A model generated the notes under the pieces. It was not told the origin of the DNA, searched no databases, and saw nothing but the letters and a program-made list of their open reading frames with translations. From Rachicladosporium sp. CCFEE 5018 (lineage: Eukaryota; Ascomycota; Dothideomycetes; Cladosporiales; Cladosporiaceae), in NCBI GenBank assembly GCA_002077045.2, contig KZ111150.1, forward strand, positions 14,955 to 78,954: a DNA stretch of 64,000 bases, written 5' to 3'. Positions 10,157 through 21,212 of the stretch are shown here, piece by piece. The position numbers and the translations under genes are program-made. Position 1 is the first letter of the stretch. Each line of letters begins with the position of its first letter.

Positions 10157-12031
10157 ATGCCGACGATATCAGTCGACAAACATGCCCTCTACAAGGCACT
10201 GGGCAAGGAGTACACTCGCGATGAGTTCGACGAGCTCTGCTTCGAGTTTGGTATTGAGCTCGACGACGATACTACTGGCCAAGAAGAGCCACCGCAGCTC
10301 AAGATCGAGATCCCCGCGAACCGATATGACATACTGTGCTTCGAAGGCATTGCCATGAACCTCAATGTCTTCCTTGGCCGACAAGCGATGCCGCAGTATC
10401 GGCTGAGCAGACCGAAAGATGGCAAGTTGCTGGAGGTGACTGTCAAGCCGGAAACGCAGCAAGTCCGGCAGTACTTCTCATGTGCCATCTTACGTGGCGT
10501 CAAGTTCGACGAGGCTCGATACCAGAGCTTCATCTCGTTGCAAGACAAGCTGCATCAAAACCTCGCACGACAACGGAGTCTGGTGGCTATCGGCACGCAC
10601 GATCTTGACACGCTGAAGGGTCCCTTTACATACGAGGCCTTGCCACCAGAGCAGATCAAATTTGCCCCACTTAATCAGACGAAGGAGATGAATGCAAAGG
10701 AGATGATGGAGTTCTTCGAAGTATGCTGAGGCTATTCGCCATCAGTGACATGCCCACTGACAATTCCACAGAAAGACCTGCAACTCCGAAAGTATCTCCC
10801 CATCATTCGAGACAAGCCGGTGTACCCCATCATCTACGACGCAAACCGCACAGTCCTCTCTATGCCGCCTATCATCAACAGCAATCACTCCAAGATCACA
10901 CTCAAGACACGAGACGTCTTCATCGACATAACAGCCACTGACAAGACTAAGCTCGAGATCGTAAACCACATCCTCGTAGCTATGTTCTCCATGTATTGCG
11001 CCGAACCCTTCACTATCGAGCCAGTCAAGATCATCTCCCCTCACAACAATGAGTCAAGGGAAACACCCGATCTCTCCCCTCGCGCCACGACAGTCAGCTC
11101 CAGCTTCATCAACTCCGTCTGTGGACTCACGCTCTCGAGAGACGAGATCTCTGCCTTGCTCACCAAGATGTGCCACTCCTCGCGCCCATCAAAGACCTCG
11201 GACGATCTTCTAGACATCGATATTCCCATCACCCGCGCAGATGTCCTACACCAAGCCGACATAATGGAAGATGCAGCAATTGCCTACGGCTTCAACAATC
11301 TCCCTCGCCACTTCCCCTCAGTATCGCACGGTGTCGCAGCAGCGCTCCCGATCAACAAGCTGGCCGATATTGTGCGGTTAGAAGCCGCAATGGCCGGGTG
11401 GACAGAAGTCATGCCCCTAATCCTATGCTCACACGACGAGAACTACGCCTGGCTGAACAAGGCAGACGATAACAAAGCGGTCCGTCTGCAAAACCCGAAG
11501 ACTGCTGAGTACCAGATTGTGCGCACATCACTCTTGCCAGGCCTGCTCAAGACGATCCGCGAAAATCGCAAGCATGCCGTACCGATGAAGATATTCGAAG
11601 TGAGCGACATCGGTGTGAAGGATGAGAAGCTCGAGCGAAGAAGTCGGAATGTGCGACACTTCGCTGCTGCGTGGTACGGCAAGAGTAGTGGCTTTGAGCA
11701 GGTGCATGGCCTGCTTGATCGGGTGATGTTGATGCTGCGGAGCGCAGTGATTACGAGGGATGATGAGCTGAAGAAGGGAGAGATGACCGGGTACTTCATC
11801 GAGGAGGTAGAAGGTGTGTACTTACCGTGTCTAGAAGACGGACTCGCTGCTGACCACTATACAGACTCAACGTATCTCGCCGGCCATGTAGCGGCGATCT
11901 ATCTCCAGCTGAAGGGCCAATCAGCAGTGAAGATCGGCATCTTCGGCATCTTGCACCCAAAGGTGTTGAAGCACTTTGACTTGCCGTTCCCGACGTCGAC
12001 GTTGGAGTTGAACCTGGAGAATTTCATGTAG
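10157..12031 (+). CDS. FRS1: Cytosolic phenylalanyl-tRNA synthetase beta subunit (copy 1, complete)
   Basis: Three exons: 10157-10720, 10772-11813 and 11865-12031, giving 590 aa, close to yeast Frs1 (595 aa). The N-terminus MPTISVDKHALYKALG, the B3/4 region (IPANRYDILCFEGI), the B5 region (MEDAAIAYGFNN) and the C-terminal HPKVLKHFDLPFPTSTLELNLE match eukaryotic PheRS beta, which pairs with the alpha subunit to charge tRNA-Phe in the cytosol. Intron 2 (11814-11864) is 51 bp and has no in-frame stop, so unspliced RNA would add 17 residues; the GTGTGT donor, CTGAC branch and ACAG acceptor, plus the family alignment (EEVED then STYLAG), support removal. A near-identical second copy begins at 62781. 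Confidence 0.95.
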
Positions 12032-12611
12032 CTTTAAGCACGCGATACCCAAGGCTCGTGCCGTAGCGAAGATTACAAAGTTTAGACGCTCCAACGGTCG
12101 GCATATCTTTCCCTTCCCTGCACAACCAAGTGGAGAAATGCACACATATGACTGGATATCTTCCTTTGACAGGGCTGGGAAGCTACAGTTGTAGGCAAGT
12201 CTTAGCGCTAAAGCGACGTCAAGGGGCTAGTGGATCACATTACTGTTACGCGAATGAGAGCATTCTGTCTTGGCGTCACGAGAAGCCGAGGCTTCAACCC
12301 CACCGCACTGAACCTAGGTCCGGACCTGAGACGACTGATGCTCGTGATACTCTGGCACTCCAGTCATGCCCTGGTCGCTGAGGGGGATATGTGCAAAGTG
12401 TAGAGAAACAGGCGTGAAAGTAAGAAGTTGCATGGATGGCGCCACCTGTAGGGCAAGTATACATATTCCCAGTCCTCTTGTTGCACCATTGGGCGTTCTC
12501 GTCTTCATCGTTTAGTGATCGCACTTACCTCCAGACCACAGCGACAACGAGCAAACTCAGACAGCCTGAGTCAAATATACCACGCTTTGCGACACCTCTC
12601 CGAAAGCCACA
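12032..12611. other. Intergenic, upstream of the HsbA-like gene
   Basis: 580 bp between FRS1 and the secreted-protein gene. No coding frame with family features; probably the promoter of the downstream gene. Confidence 0.5.
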
Positions 12612-13223
12612 ATGAAGTACTCTGCCCTCGTCTTCAGCACACTGCTCGCCATCTCCTCCGCAAGCCCCATCCTCAAACGCGACTCCGCCAGCGACTCCAC
12701 GGCCATCATCTCTTCACTGAGCAACATCGTGGCCAAAGTCACCACGCTCAACAACACCCTCAACACCTTCAAGGCAAAGGATCCCCTAAACCTCTTCACA
12801 GCCCTCAAAATCCAGAAGCAATCCAGCGACGTTGGCGACGCTACCGACTCCGCGATCTCCACTGCCCAGGCCTCCGGTCTACTCGACGATGCCGGCTCGC
12901 TCAAAGTCGCCCTGGCTACACTCAGCCTCTCAACAACGCTAAAGAGCTTTCTTGCCAATATTGAGAGCAAGAAGCCGGCGTTTGACAGCATTCTCCTGGG
13001 CTTGGTCAGTCTGAGCCAGACAACTAAGGCGACGTTGGTGAAGCAGAAGGGGCAAGCGGATCAGTTGGGGGCGGTGATTGCGAGAAAACTGACGGCGACG
13101 TATCAGGGTTTGGCGCCGGGAGTGCAGAGTCAGATTGACGGGTACTTTGATCATGCTATTGCTGTGTGGTCGCAGCCGGGCGGGGTGATCTCTTTGCCGC
13201 CGCTGTCGTTGGGGAAGGAGTGA
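12612..13223 (+). CDS. Secreted HsbA-like cell-wall/hydrophobic-surface-binding protein
   Basis: 203 aa, single exon. It starts with a clear signal peptide (MKYSALVFSTLLAISSAS) followed by a Kex2-like dibasic site (LKRDS). The mature part is an Ala/Ser/Leu-rich, all-alpha protein with repeated heptad-like spacing and no cysteines, as in the HsbA / cell-wall galactomannoprotein family (PF12296). HsbA in Aspergillus binds hydrophobic surfaces and recruits lytic enzymes. Such proteins act at the cell wall or outside the cell. The C-terminus (LPPLSLGKE) has no GPI signal. The family call rests on pattern recognition, not on a search. Confidence 0.75.
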   Translation: MKYSALVFSTLLAISSASPILKRDSASDSTAIISSLSNIVAKVTTLNNTLNTFKAKDPLNLFTALKIQKQSSDVGDATDSAISTAQASGLLDDAGSLKVALATLSLSTTLKSFLANIESKKPAFDSILLGLVSLSQTTKATLVKQKGQADQLGAVIARKLTATYQGLAPGVQSQIDGYFDHAIAVWSQPGGVISLPPLSLGKE

Positions 13224-13404
13224 GGGTGTTGAGAGTGGCTGTACTAGGCCAGGAGATAGACAGGCTGAGAAGTTGGGAGGGAAGTGCCGAGCACTAGGTA
13301 GCTAATGATAAGATGTCCACACTCGCTAACAATTGGTATCGATCATCCCCATGACGCCACGATCGTACTCATAGCCCAAAATTTGTGGTGCTCACAACCA
13401 TCCA

Positions 13405-14469
13405 TCACACCTTCACAACACCCAATTTGATCAGACTCTCCGCAGCAGAAATGACGCTCTCCTCTGATGTTTTGAACACATGTCCCAGCTCCGTCTTCGC
13501 TTTTGAATTGCTAGCACTGTTCGTCTTGCCCAGCTCGCCCGTAATAAGTCGCACAGCAGGATCCCACAACGCCGCCAGTCGTAGCACGAAGTTCGGCAGC
13601 TGCATGGTCGGCACTTTCTTCGACTGCCCCGGCAGACCCTTCTTGAGGAAAGACGAAATGTCCTTGAAGCTGATGAATGGCCCATCCGCGACTGCGAGAT
13701 ACCGATTTCCCGCCGCCTTGGGATTTGTCATCGCAAGTAAATGAAGAGAAGCCACATCCCGCACATCAACGGCACCGAAGCTGATCTGAGGTAGTCCAGG
13801 CAAGGCGCCTTCGAGCATGCGCTTGATGATCTCAAGACTGGTGCTGTCGCCCTTGGAGCTGAGCAGCGGTCCGAAGACACCCACGGGATTCACGACGGCG
13901 ACTTCGAGTGACCCTCCATCAGACTTGACGAAGTCCCAAGCAGCTTTCTCAGCGATAGTCTTGCTTTTCTGATACGCAGGGACTGGACGGCCGCTATCGA
14001 GATCTGTCCAGTCGGTCTCAGTGTACGGTGTAGTCCGATCTGCGTGCCCGTAGCCGATGGCTGCGTATGAGCTAGTGATGACGACTCGTTTGACAGTGCC
14101 AGCTTTCTTCGCAGCACGAAGGACTCGTAAAGTACCCTCGCGGGCTGGGATGATGAGTTCATCTTCGTGCTTGGGTGGCGCGGCTGGGAAGGGACTGGCG
14201 ACATGCAGGACATAGATGGATCCGACACATGCTTCTTCCCAGCCTTCGTCCTTCATCAGATCGGCGGTGAAGAACTTGATGCCGTTGGCTTGAGCTTCGC
14301 TGACGCCGCCATTGCGGACTGCCTCTTTGATCTCATCAGCGCGACTGGCTTTGCGGAGTGTGGTGTGCACTTGGTAGCCGGCTTGCAGAAGTTGTAAGAT
14401 ACAGTGGCTGCCAATGAAGCCGGTGCCTCCGGTCACGAGGACTATCTTGCCTGCGTTTGTGTCTGTCAT
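13405..14469 (-). CDS. Extended short-chain dehydrogenase/reductase (DFR/Gre2-like)
   Basis: 354 aa, single exon. The N-terminal Rossmann fold has VLVTGGTGFIGSHC (GxxGxxG), which binds NAD(P)H; the Arg in TTLRKASR following beta-2 is typical of NADPH users. The catalytic Tyr-Lys pair is in AYQKSK (YxxxK), with Ser/Thr in VVITSSYAAIGYG. The line of NPVGVFGPLL, DVRDVASLHLLA and GNRYLAV matches dihydroflavonol-4-reductase-like/Gre2-like reductases, which reduce aldehydes or ketones. The physiological substrate cannot be told. It converges with the HsbA-like gene and is divergent from DFG10. Confidence 0.88.
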   Translation of the reverse strand: MTDTNAGKIVLVTGGTGFIGSHCILQLLQAGYQVHTTLRKASRADEIKEAVRNGGVSEAQANGIKFFTADLMKDEGWEEACVGSIYVLHVASPFPAAPPKHEDELIIPAREGTLRVLRAAKKAGTVKRVVITSSYAAIGYGHADRTTPYTETDWTDLDSGRPVPAYQKSKTIAEKAAWDFVKSDGGSLEVAVVNPVGVFGPLLSSKGDSTSLEIIKRMLEGALPGLPQISFGAVDVRDVASLHLLAMTNPKAAGNRYLAVADGPFISFKDISSFLKKGLPGQSKKVPTMQLPNFVLRLAALWDPAVRLITGELGKTNSASNSKAKTELGHVFKTSEESVISAAESLIKLGVVKV

Positions 14470-14831
14470 CGCGGTCCGTGAGTGTGAGTTTTACCTGCAA
14501 TGTGATTGTGATGCTTCGTTGGCGCCCAGTGTTACGGATTAAATTCTACGTCTGCTAATTGTGTTGCCTAGACTGCAATCTGACACAATCTGACGTGGGT
14601 TGCGATTGTGCCGTGCTCACGGACAAGGAGACCTTTACGGCCGTCCGTGGTGTGATGAGTGCGTGGGTGAGCCGAGGAGGCTGATAAGTGCTGCGTGGTG
14701 ATGAGACGAGTCTGTGCACGCGGAGCTCGGGATCGCAAGCAGATACAACCCGTTTGGTCAATTCTCTCACCAGTGTCCCTCGTTTGCTGTTACTATTCGA
14801 CATTATTACCGCAGTGGAAGACTTGGTTCCA
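14470..14831. promoter_or_regulatory. Divergent upstream region of the SDR and DFG10 genes
   Basis: 362 bp between the two start codons. It should hold both promoters. No named motif seen. Confidence 0.4.
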
Positions 14832-15839
14832 ATGGCATTGGACCTGGTGGACTGCATCCGACTTTGCTTCCTGGGAGCAGCTGCAGCCGTGGGCCTCTCC
14901 CTGACAACCTCAGCAGACAGCTGTCCATGCTCACGCGATTGGTAGGTCTTAGCAGTCTCCTCTGTTCCCGCTCTCTCATCCCGATTCCTTGCTTATGGCG
15001 CGCGGACTGCCTCTGGTGAACAGCAGTCATTGGACAAGAAGAGACCAACGACTCCGTCTCCCATTTCCAGGCTGCTGGCCCTCGTCGCGGCAACACAAGT
15101 ACCACATTCCTGGTTCACTGCCTTCTACGTGACGAGCGGCGTGCTTTCACTAGTGTGGGCGTCCGATCATCTACTTTCTGGGCCTCTCATACCTCCACTC
15201 GCCGCTCACGTCGATCCGAGCCGACCATCGATGACTCTCCAGCAAGTCTACCTTGGTTGGCTGTGTGTGTTCATGCAAGGCTCTCGACGACTGTACGAGA
15301 GCGTCCGTTTCACTGGCTCGTCCAACAGTACAATGTGGGTTGGTCACTGGCTGATCGGCGAAGCATTCTACATTGGCCTTAGCGTTGCTATCTGGATCGA
15401 AGGGAAGTGTGCCTTGCACAGTCGCAGTGACCTCAGCCATCACCTTCTTGATCGAATGACAGGTCCGCAGCTACTCCCTCTTGCCCTGTTCGCGATCGCA
15501 TCAATCGCACAGAACATATGCCACGCTCACCTCTACTCCCTGCGGACGAAGTCCTCTCGATCAACGATGTCGCAGAAGTCACGCTACAGTCTACCACATC
15601 ATCCTCTATTCCGCTACACGCATACGCCGCACTATTTCGCAGAGTGTTTGGTATATGTAGCACTCGCCGTACTGACGGCTCCGACGGGCTGCATTGTAAA
15701 CAGAACGATGCTGTGTGCGATGGGCTTCGTGATCGTCAACCTTGGTGTGACTGCGCATGGCACAGCAGCGTGGTATGAAAAAACCTTCGGCAAGGGAGCA
15801 ACTCGTGGCAGAGCGAAGATGGTGCCATTCGTGTACTGA
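14832..15839 (+). CDS. DFG10: Polyprenol reductase (DFG10/SRD5A3 family)
   Basis: Two exons, 14832-14888 and 14946-15839, giving 316 aa, close to human SRD5A3 (318 aa). The downstream open frame alone lacks an ATG; a 57-bp intron (GTGGGC donor, CTGAC branch, GGTAG acceptor) joins a short first exon ending in GAAAA to VLAVSSVP...FLAYGAR, rebuilding the expected N-terminal membrane segment. Further family marks are the QGSRRLYES block, HTPHYFAE and the C-terminal TAAWYEKTFG...VPF. The enzyme reduces the alpha-isoprene unit of polyprenol to make dolichol for N-glycosylation in the ER membrane. Several hydrophobic helices fit an integral membrane protein. The start at 14832 is the best fit, not proven. 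Confidence 0.85.
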
Positions 15840-15978
15840 TGGGAGCGAACGGCCTATCTTTCTTCCGCTGCACGACTGCAGCTGCATGCACAGCCCACTG
15901 GCGGTCCGTAGAGCCGCAAGGCGGAGTTTGTCATATACTCGGAGACGATCGACTCTGTCATAATGTCAACACTACACC

Positions 15979-18180
15979 ATGCCTGGTGCATCGTACTGGG
16001 GTCTTGGGAATGTCTTCGCGCTGGCAAAGAAGCGCACCCGCGGAGATAGAGATGCCACCTCGCACGCGGCACCGTACGTCTACGGTCCACTGCCTTCTCG
16101 CCACATCCGCCTAGTGAAGTACACTGCGACCAAGCCAAAGGCACCACTTGCACTCAGTCTGAGTATCGTCACGCACGCCATTAACGACTCATGCCCACCC
16201 TACATCGCTCTCAGCTACACGTGGGATGCTCCTGTAGCAGGGGATGAAGACGGTGATGGCTCAGTGACGGACGCGAAATATGTCCTCATCGACGGCACGA
16301 CAAGTGTGCCGTCCATGATTACGATCCGGCAGAACCTGTACGACGCTCTGCAGGCGCTCGGCCCTGCCATGCTCAGGATGTCGCGCAAGGAAGGTGTTTC
16401 CCACATCTGGATCGACGCAATCTGTATCAACCAGGCTGATGCTACAGAGCGCTCGCTGCAGGTTGGCTCAATGGACAAGATCTACTCCTCTGCAGCCAGT
16501 GTCTGGGCCTGGCTGGGCGCCGCCGATGACACAACTTCGAGTGTGGCGTGGCTTCACACTAAAATGTACGACAAATGCATGCGTTACATCAATTTACATG
16601 GGCCGCTTGCTCTCAATGACATTCAGTCCATCAGTGGAGGCGTTTACATATCAGGGCCTAACATCTCCCTGAGTGCCAGCCAGATCCGTGCACTTTATCA
16701 CTTCTATGCACGCCGCCGACTCCTGACGAGAGTGTGGGTCGTACAAGAGCTGGTACTTGGTCATGATGTGCAGCTTTGGATCGACGGAAAGTCATTTTCG
16801 ATGGCAGCCGTACGGCTTTGGATCCGCTTGTCAACAGAGAGCATGCCAATAAAGGTTCACGTGAGAGCTATGATCGCAGAGGTTGCGAATATTTCACTAG
16901 GGGCTCGTGCTCTGCACCTTGTCGCCGAGCTTTCAAGACAAAATGAGACTGGCGGACCGTCAAATGTCTCCTTAAATTTGTTCTTGCAGCAAGCGTACGC
17001 CGCCGTTCATGATGGAGCCGGAATATGCGCGGCCTATCTAGTATACCTTCTGATGATGACAAGCAATCATATCGCAACCGATCCCAGGGACAAGCTATAC
17101 GGGATTCTTGGGCTCATGCAACATCACTGGCCTGTTCAAAACGCAAGTCCGATCAAGCCCGATTACAACGTACCTGTAGAAAGGGTGTATTTCGACTTGG
17201 TAAGTTGGTGTATGCGCACTATGTCTAGCTTGGGCATATTATCCCTGGTCGTGCAGACGTCGAGCTCAACAGAGCATCACTTACCCTCTTGGGTCCCAAA
17301 CCTTGCTATTCGATCGCAGGGCGCTCCATATTGTCTCCAACATCATCTATTCACACACACACCGGATGTAAGCTACAGGGCGTTTTACGCGAATGGATTG
17401 CGGCAAACAGCACAGCCGTGCTTCCATATTCGGAACCCGACACTTTTCGCGCGAGGTCACATGTTGGGCCAGGTCGACAGCCTGTCAGTCGTCATTGATG
17501 TGTTGGGCCGCTCAGCAGCTGTTACCGGACGTCCCTGGCTGTTATACCTTCAGCTATTCGAGTATATGATCGCGTGCTGCGTTTCGCAACCTACATACAT
17601 CAATGGCCAGCACATGCTATCTGCCATCGACGCATGCACGCGGGCTGGAGTGGAATTCGATGAAGGGAAAGCGAGGAAAGAATTTCTCGCCTTCGTCGCA
17701 GTACTACTGAGCACGTTTTACAGAGTGGCGCAGCCCAAGGAGCTTGCACTCGCAAGCCGCTATAGGTGCATGACCTTGATAGCGGAAGCGCCTGAAGTGT
17801 TCGGTGCAGAATTATCATGGCAAATGGGAGACTTGATCAGGAACCACTCGGAGGATAGTGTGGAGGATAGTGAGGACGATGACGAGTTTTCGGACTACAG
17901 TGCGATACAGTGGGCAATGTCACTGACCAGCAAGAATATGTTTGGTCGGCGTATGTTCAGGACGAATACACAGCTTATCGGCCTTGCGCACAACACTGCT
18001 CGATTGCATGATCAGATCTGGATACTTGCTGACGCACAGGTGCCCTTCCTGTTGCGCCCCCTGCCGGACGGCACTGGACGTTATAGCGTCGTGGGTGAGG
18101 CATATGTACACGGCGCCATGTTCGGTGAGCTTGTCAATCAGGAGAAGCCAGACATGTGGCAGGACATTGAGGTCGTCTGA
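15979..18180 (+). CDS. HET-domain protein, het-6-like architecture
   Basis: 733 aa, single exon. The HET domain covers roughly residues 60-260: YIALSYTWDAP, then ITIRQNLYDAL, HIWIDAICINQAD, VGSMDKIYSSAASVWAWLG and RVWVVQELVLG. The extended C-terminal part (DPRDKLYGILGL, PDYNVPVERVYFDL, LPSWVPN and a final LPDGTGRYSVVGEAYVHG) is standard for large het-6-like proteins. Its role is non-self recognition and incompatibility, by family. It is unlike the 547-aa HET protein at the telomere in both length and C-terminal blocks, so the two are not a recent duplication. An acidic patch (EDSVEDSEDDDEFSD) sits near residue 635. Confidence 0.92.
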   Translation: MPGASYWGLGNVFALAKKRTRGDRDATSHAAPYVYGPLPSRHIRLVKYTATKPKAPLALSLSIVTHAINDSCPPYIALSYTWDAPVAGDEDGDGSVTDAKYVLIDGTTSVPSMITIRQNLYDALQALGPAMLRMSRKEGVSHIWIDAICINQADATERSLQVGSMDKIYSSAASVWAWLGAADDTTSSVAWLHTKMYDKCMRYINLHGPLALNDIQSISGGVYISGPNISLSASQIRALYHFYARRRLLTRVWVVQELVLGHDVQLWIDGKSFSMAAVRLWIRLSTESMPIKVHVRAMIAEVANISLGARALHLVAELSRQNETGGPSNVSLNLFLQQAYAAVHDGAGICAAYLVYLLMMTSNHIATDPRDKLYGILGLMQHHWPVQNASPIKPDYNVPVERVYFDLVSWCMRTMSSLGILSLVVQTSSSTEHHLPSWVPNLAIRSQGAPYCLQHHLFTHTPDVSYRAFYANGLRQTAQPCFHIRNPTLFARGHMLGQVDSLSVVIDVLGRSAAVTGRPWLLYLQLFEYMIACCVSQPTYINGQHMLSAIDACTRAGVEFDEGKARKEFLAFVAVLLSTFYRVAQPKELALASRYRCMTLIAEAPEVFGAELSWQMGDLIRNHSEDSVEDSEDDDEFSDYSAIQWAMSLTSKNMFGRRMFRTNTQLIGLAHNTARLHDQIWILADAQVPFLLRPLPDGTGRYSVVGEAYVHGAMFGELVNQEKPDMWQDIEVV

Positions 18181-18279
18181 TACCGAGCAACAAAGCTTCA
18201 CTGACAGTGGAAAACTCATGATATGCTGGTCGTCTCTCAACCAACTATTGACTATTAGACTTGAGGGTCTCTGGCCATG

Positions 18280-20153
18280 CTACACGATCAGTGTATACGT
18301 TGCATTGTTACACGGCAGCCTCGGGTAGAACTCGAATGTGAACTTCACAGGCTGCGCAGCCGCAATGGCCGCCTGAATAGCGCCGCTTTTGATGATGACA
18401 TGCCCGTTGTCAAATTCCCACTGGTTGCCGTACGTCTGTGACGTGGTCAGTACTGGAAATCAGAAGCTCCGAAGATTACTCACTGTACGGCACTGCTGCA
18501 AGGCTGGTAAGTACACGGTCCACGTGTCCACCAGACAAGTCCCATCCGGGAGCACAGCCTGAACGGCCGCTGGCCTATTGATACCCTTCCAAGTGATGGG
18601 AATAGCAAGATCTCCGCCAGCGGCCGTCGTCGCGCTAGAGCTATTGCTTGCCAATGTAGCCACGTCCCATTGCACGACTTGCGCAGTCAGCGCAGCGCCC
18701 TTGCTGAACTTGAGGCTGAAGCTCGCTATCGCCCCAGCGGCGGACGAGGCTGTGATGTATCTCGAGAGAAGGCTTGCTTTGTAGGTAACACTCGACCCGG
18801 TCGCGGTGTAGTCGATGCCCTTCCGCAAGGCTTTGCCGTCTGGCCCATTCACGGAGGAGAGTGTGTTGCCATTGAAGTTGTAGGTCAGAGTCTGATCTGT
18901 GATATTCGTGCCGACTTTGTGGTAGAGGAAAGCGCTCGACACTTGCATGATCGAGCCATCAGTCGTGCTATTAGGCACAGCATTGGGCTTGCCCTTCACG
19001 GCAGCCATGAGAATGTCAATAGCGACCGGATCCCTGAACTTCTCGATGGAGCGATCGAGCTCGGTCGCGCTGTTGTCCCACAGGAAGGTGGTGAAAAAGT
19101 ACTTCTTTGCAGTAGTCTGCAGGTAGTCGAAGTACTTCCAGCGCGCAGACGTCTCAACCAGGTTGTTGGCCTCCCACTCTCCGATCACGACAGGCACATC
19201 GCTGAAGTTACCACGGAAAGCGGCAAAGTCAGCGCCCAGCGCCACCTTGTCAGCATCAGATCCCCAGGTCGTCTTGCCCCAGGCGCCGAAAATGAGGTCG
19301 TAAGGGGAGTAGTAGTGGAACTGTATAGCCCATGGATTCGTGATGTTGGTCGGACGCACGAAGCTTTGCGACGTCTTGACTGAGTCTTCCCCTGGTCCCA
19401 CGAGAGTGACCACGCGCTTTGCGTTGAAGCCGCCAGAGTCGCGGAGAGCTTGGAGGAAAAGCGTGTTCAGCTTGTTGAGCTCTGTAAATTGAGCGGCGGT
19501 GGAGCCAGTGGGCTCGTTGATTGGCTCGAAGGCAAGCAGAGACGACTTGCAGGCGAGCTTGGTCCCAATCTGCAGCCAGAGATTGTAGAAGAGGGATTCA
19601 AAAGAAGAGTAGTCAGACGTAGCGGTCAGGTCGAACTCTGCATGCCGCGTTAGTCTGCTTGCTTCGATATAACCTCGAGTCGACGCAGGCACACACCATT
19701 CCATGAGTCGTGATGCACGTTGACAATAGCGTACATATCTCGGGTCAATGCATAGTCGACCACATCAGACACACGTTGAAGCCAAGTAGCGTTCACAGTC
19801 TTGCCGTCGGCCTCGAAGTGATCTGTCCAGGTGATTGGTATTCGTACCGCCTTGAAGCCCGCTGTCTTGACAGTGTCAAAGTCGGCAGGCTTTGCAGCAG
19901 GCCCCCATGATCCCTCTGTTGGTATGCCATCAAGTGTATTGCCTGCTGGGAGTCAGCGATTGGGAAACTGTCGATATCAATGCAATGTACCTAGGTTCCA
20001 GCCAGGGTTCGCTGCTTTCACCCAGTCGGCGGAGGACAGTTTCTTGAATGTGCCAGGACATGTTGCCGCTCTCGGACGAAGGCCTTCAGGTGCAGGCAGT
20101 GCGCTGACGGAAGCGACTGCGCACAATGCGAGACTGCTTGCTGACAACAACAT
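18280..20153 (-). CDS. Secreted GH5 endoglucanase with X2-type carbohydrate-binding module
   Basis: Four exons on the minus strand: 19991-20153, 19697-19942, 18484-19637 and 18280-18435 (572 aa). The start at 20153 gives a signal peptide (MLLSASSLALCAVASVSA); the frame is open 29 codons further upstream. GH5 marks in order: NPGWNLGNTLDG, the His pair in IVNVHHDSW, the acid/base Glu in FEPINEP, HYYSPYD, and the nucleophile Glu in VVIGEWE. A C-terminal beta-rich module (LTYNFNGNTLSSV...GIDYTATGSSV) resembles CBM_X2, followed by another beta-sandwich-like tail. It probably cuts beta-1,4-glucan in plant walls outside the cell; the subfamily and exact substrate are inferred only. Confidence 0.88.
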
Positions 20154-21212
20154 TACGGGAGGGAGGAAGAAGAGTGCTGAACAAGACACAGATCTTGAGA
20201 GAAGACGGCGATCGAGCTTGCCAGAGATATACTTACTCACAACATGCTGGCCCTACACGGACAGTGGCCTTCCGGAGAGACGCTCACGCCCATGCAGTAT
20301 CACGAAGTGACGGGCATGTGTTGGCCTAGAAGTCTGCAGGGCACTTTCTGCCGAGTCTGCGCGGGTACTGAAAAGCTTCATAGTGTGCTCGCGTGGTGAT
20401 ATGTGGAAGATCTGGTAGTTGTTGTATTGTGGCGCAAGATGTTGCAGCTTGTCACGGAGACGGACCGCCGTGCTCCGAGTTGTGTGCCGAGTATATTACA
20501 TTGCTTGCCTTTCGGGTACCTGTGACTGAAGCCTACATCTCATCATATAATGCTGTGAGGCAGATCCGGGTGGTCTCAAAATGTATCTCCTTGACCTGAG
20601 GTACACCAATCGCATCACGTTTAGTGGATATCTCCAATGGCCCGCCGCTCACCAACTACGAAGTCTTTGAAGGCCAGAACAGCGAAATAGGCATATCAAA
20701 ACCTTCGTCCCGGACATACCAGGAGAATGGAGTCGCTAAGACTCCTTTGGGAAAACTGCCAATCGGTATGTGATATATTCTTGCTTGTAGTTATACCGCA
20801 GATCTCCGTTGACGGAGAGCGTCTCGTGTGCGCTGAAGTGCAGTGAATGCCTCGTCAGAGGTCTCAGAGTAAACCAGTCGTAAAGGAGAGTCTGACGTGC
20901 TGCTCGAGAGCTCTTCCGGTGAACTGAATGTGAAGCAGTATGAGGAGAGATCCAATCTGTATGGGTTCTCGAAGGGGCTTGGGCAATGACACTACGGCTT
21001 ATGTCTAACATCACGGCCGTGAGGTGCGATAGCCTCTACGGCTGACGCCCATTGTACAATATCAATTATTCAGCCTTGCTAGTGCAGTACTGGCGGCACC
21101 CGTCCGACCAACTCACAACTTTGTAGACTGCATAATTGTCAGCACACTACTATATGTCCCGAGTCCATGCTGATGTACTTACAGCGATACTCGTCGCAAC
21201 GTGTCACCCACC
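20154..21212. other. Intergenic, about 1 kb, nothing recognised
   Basis: Upstream flank of the GH5 gene and 3' flank of the F-box-like gene. Only short frames without domain features. The part from about 20510 to 21200 is slightly richer in A+T than the genes but does not show the RIP-type dinucleotide bias. Confidence 0.5.

Noticed and set aside
18670..19383. 237-codon plus-strand frame inside the GH5 gene
   Set aside because: Antisense to the catalytic exon; no motif.
12612..20153. Possible secondary-metabolite or degradation cluster (SDR, HET, GH5, HsbA)
   Set aside because: No backbone synthase, no pathway regulator or transporter among them, and DFG10 is housekeeping; neighbours look unrelated.
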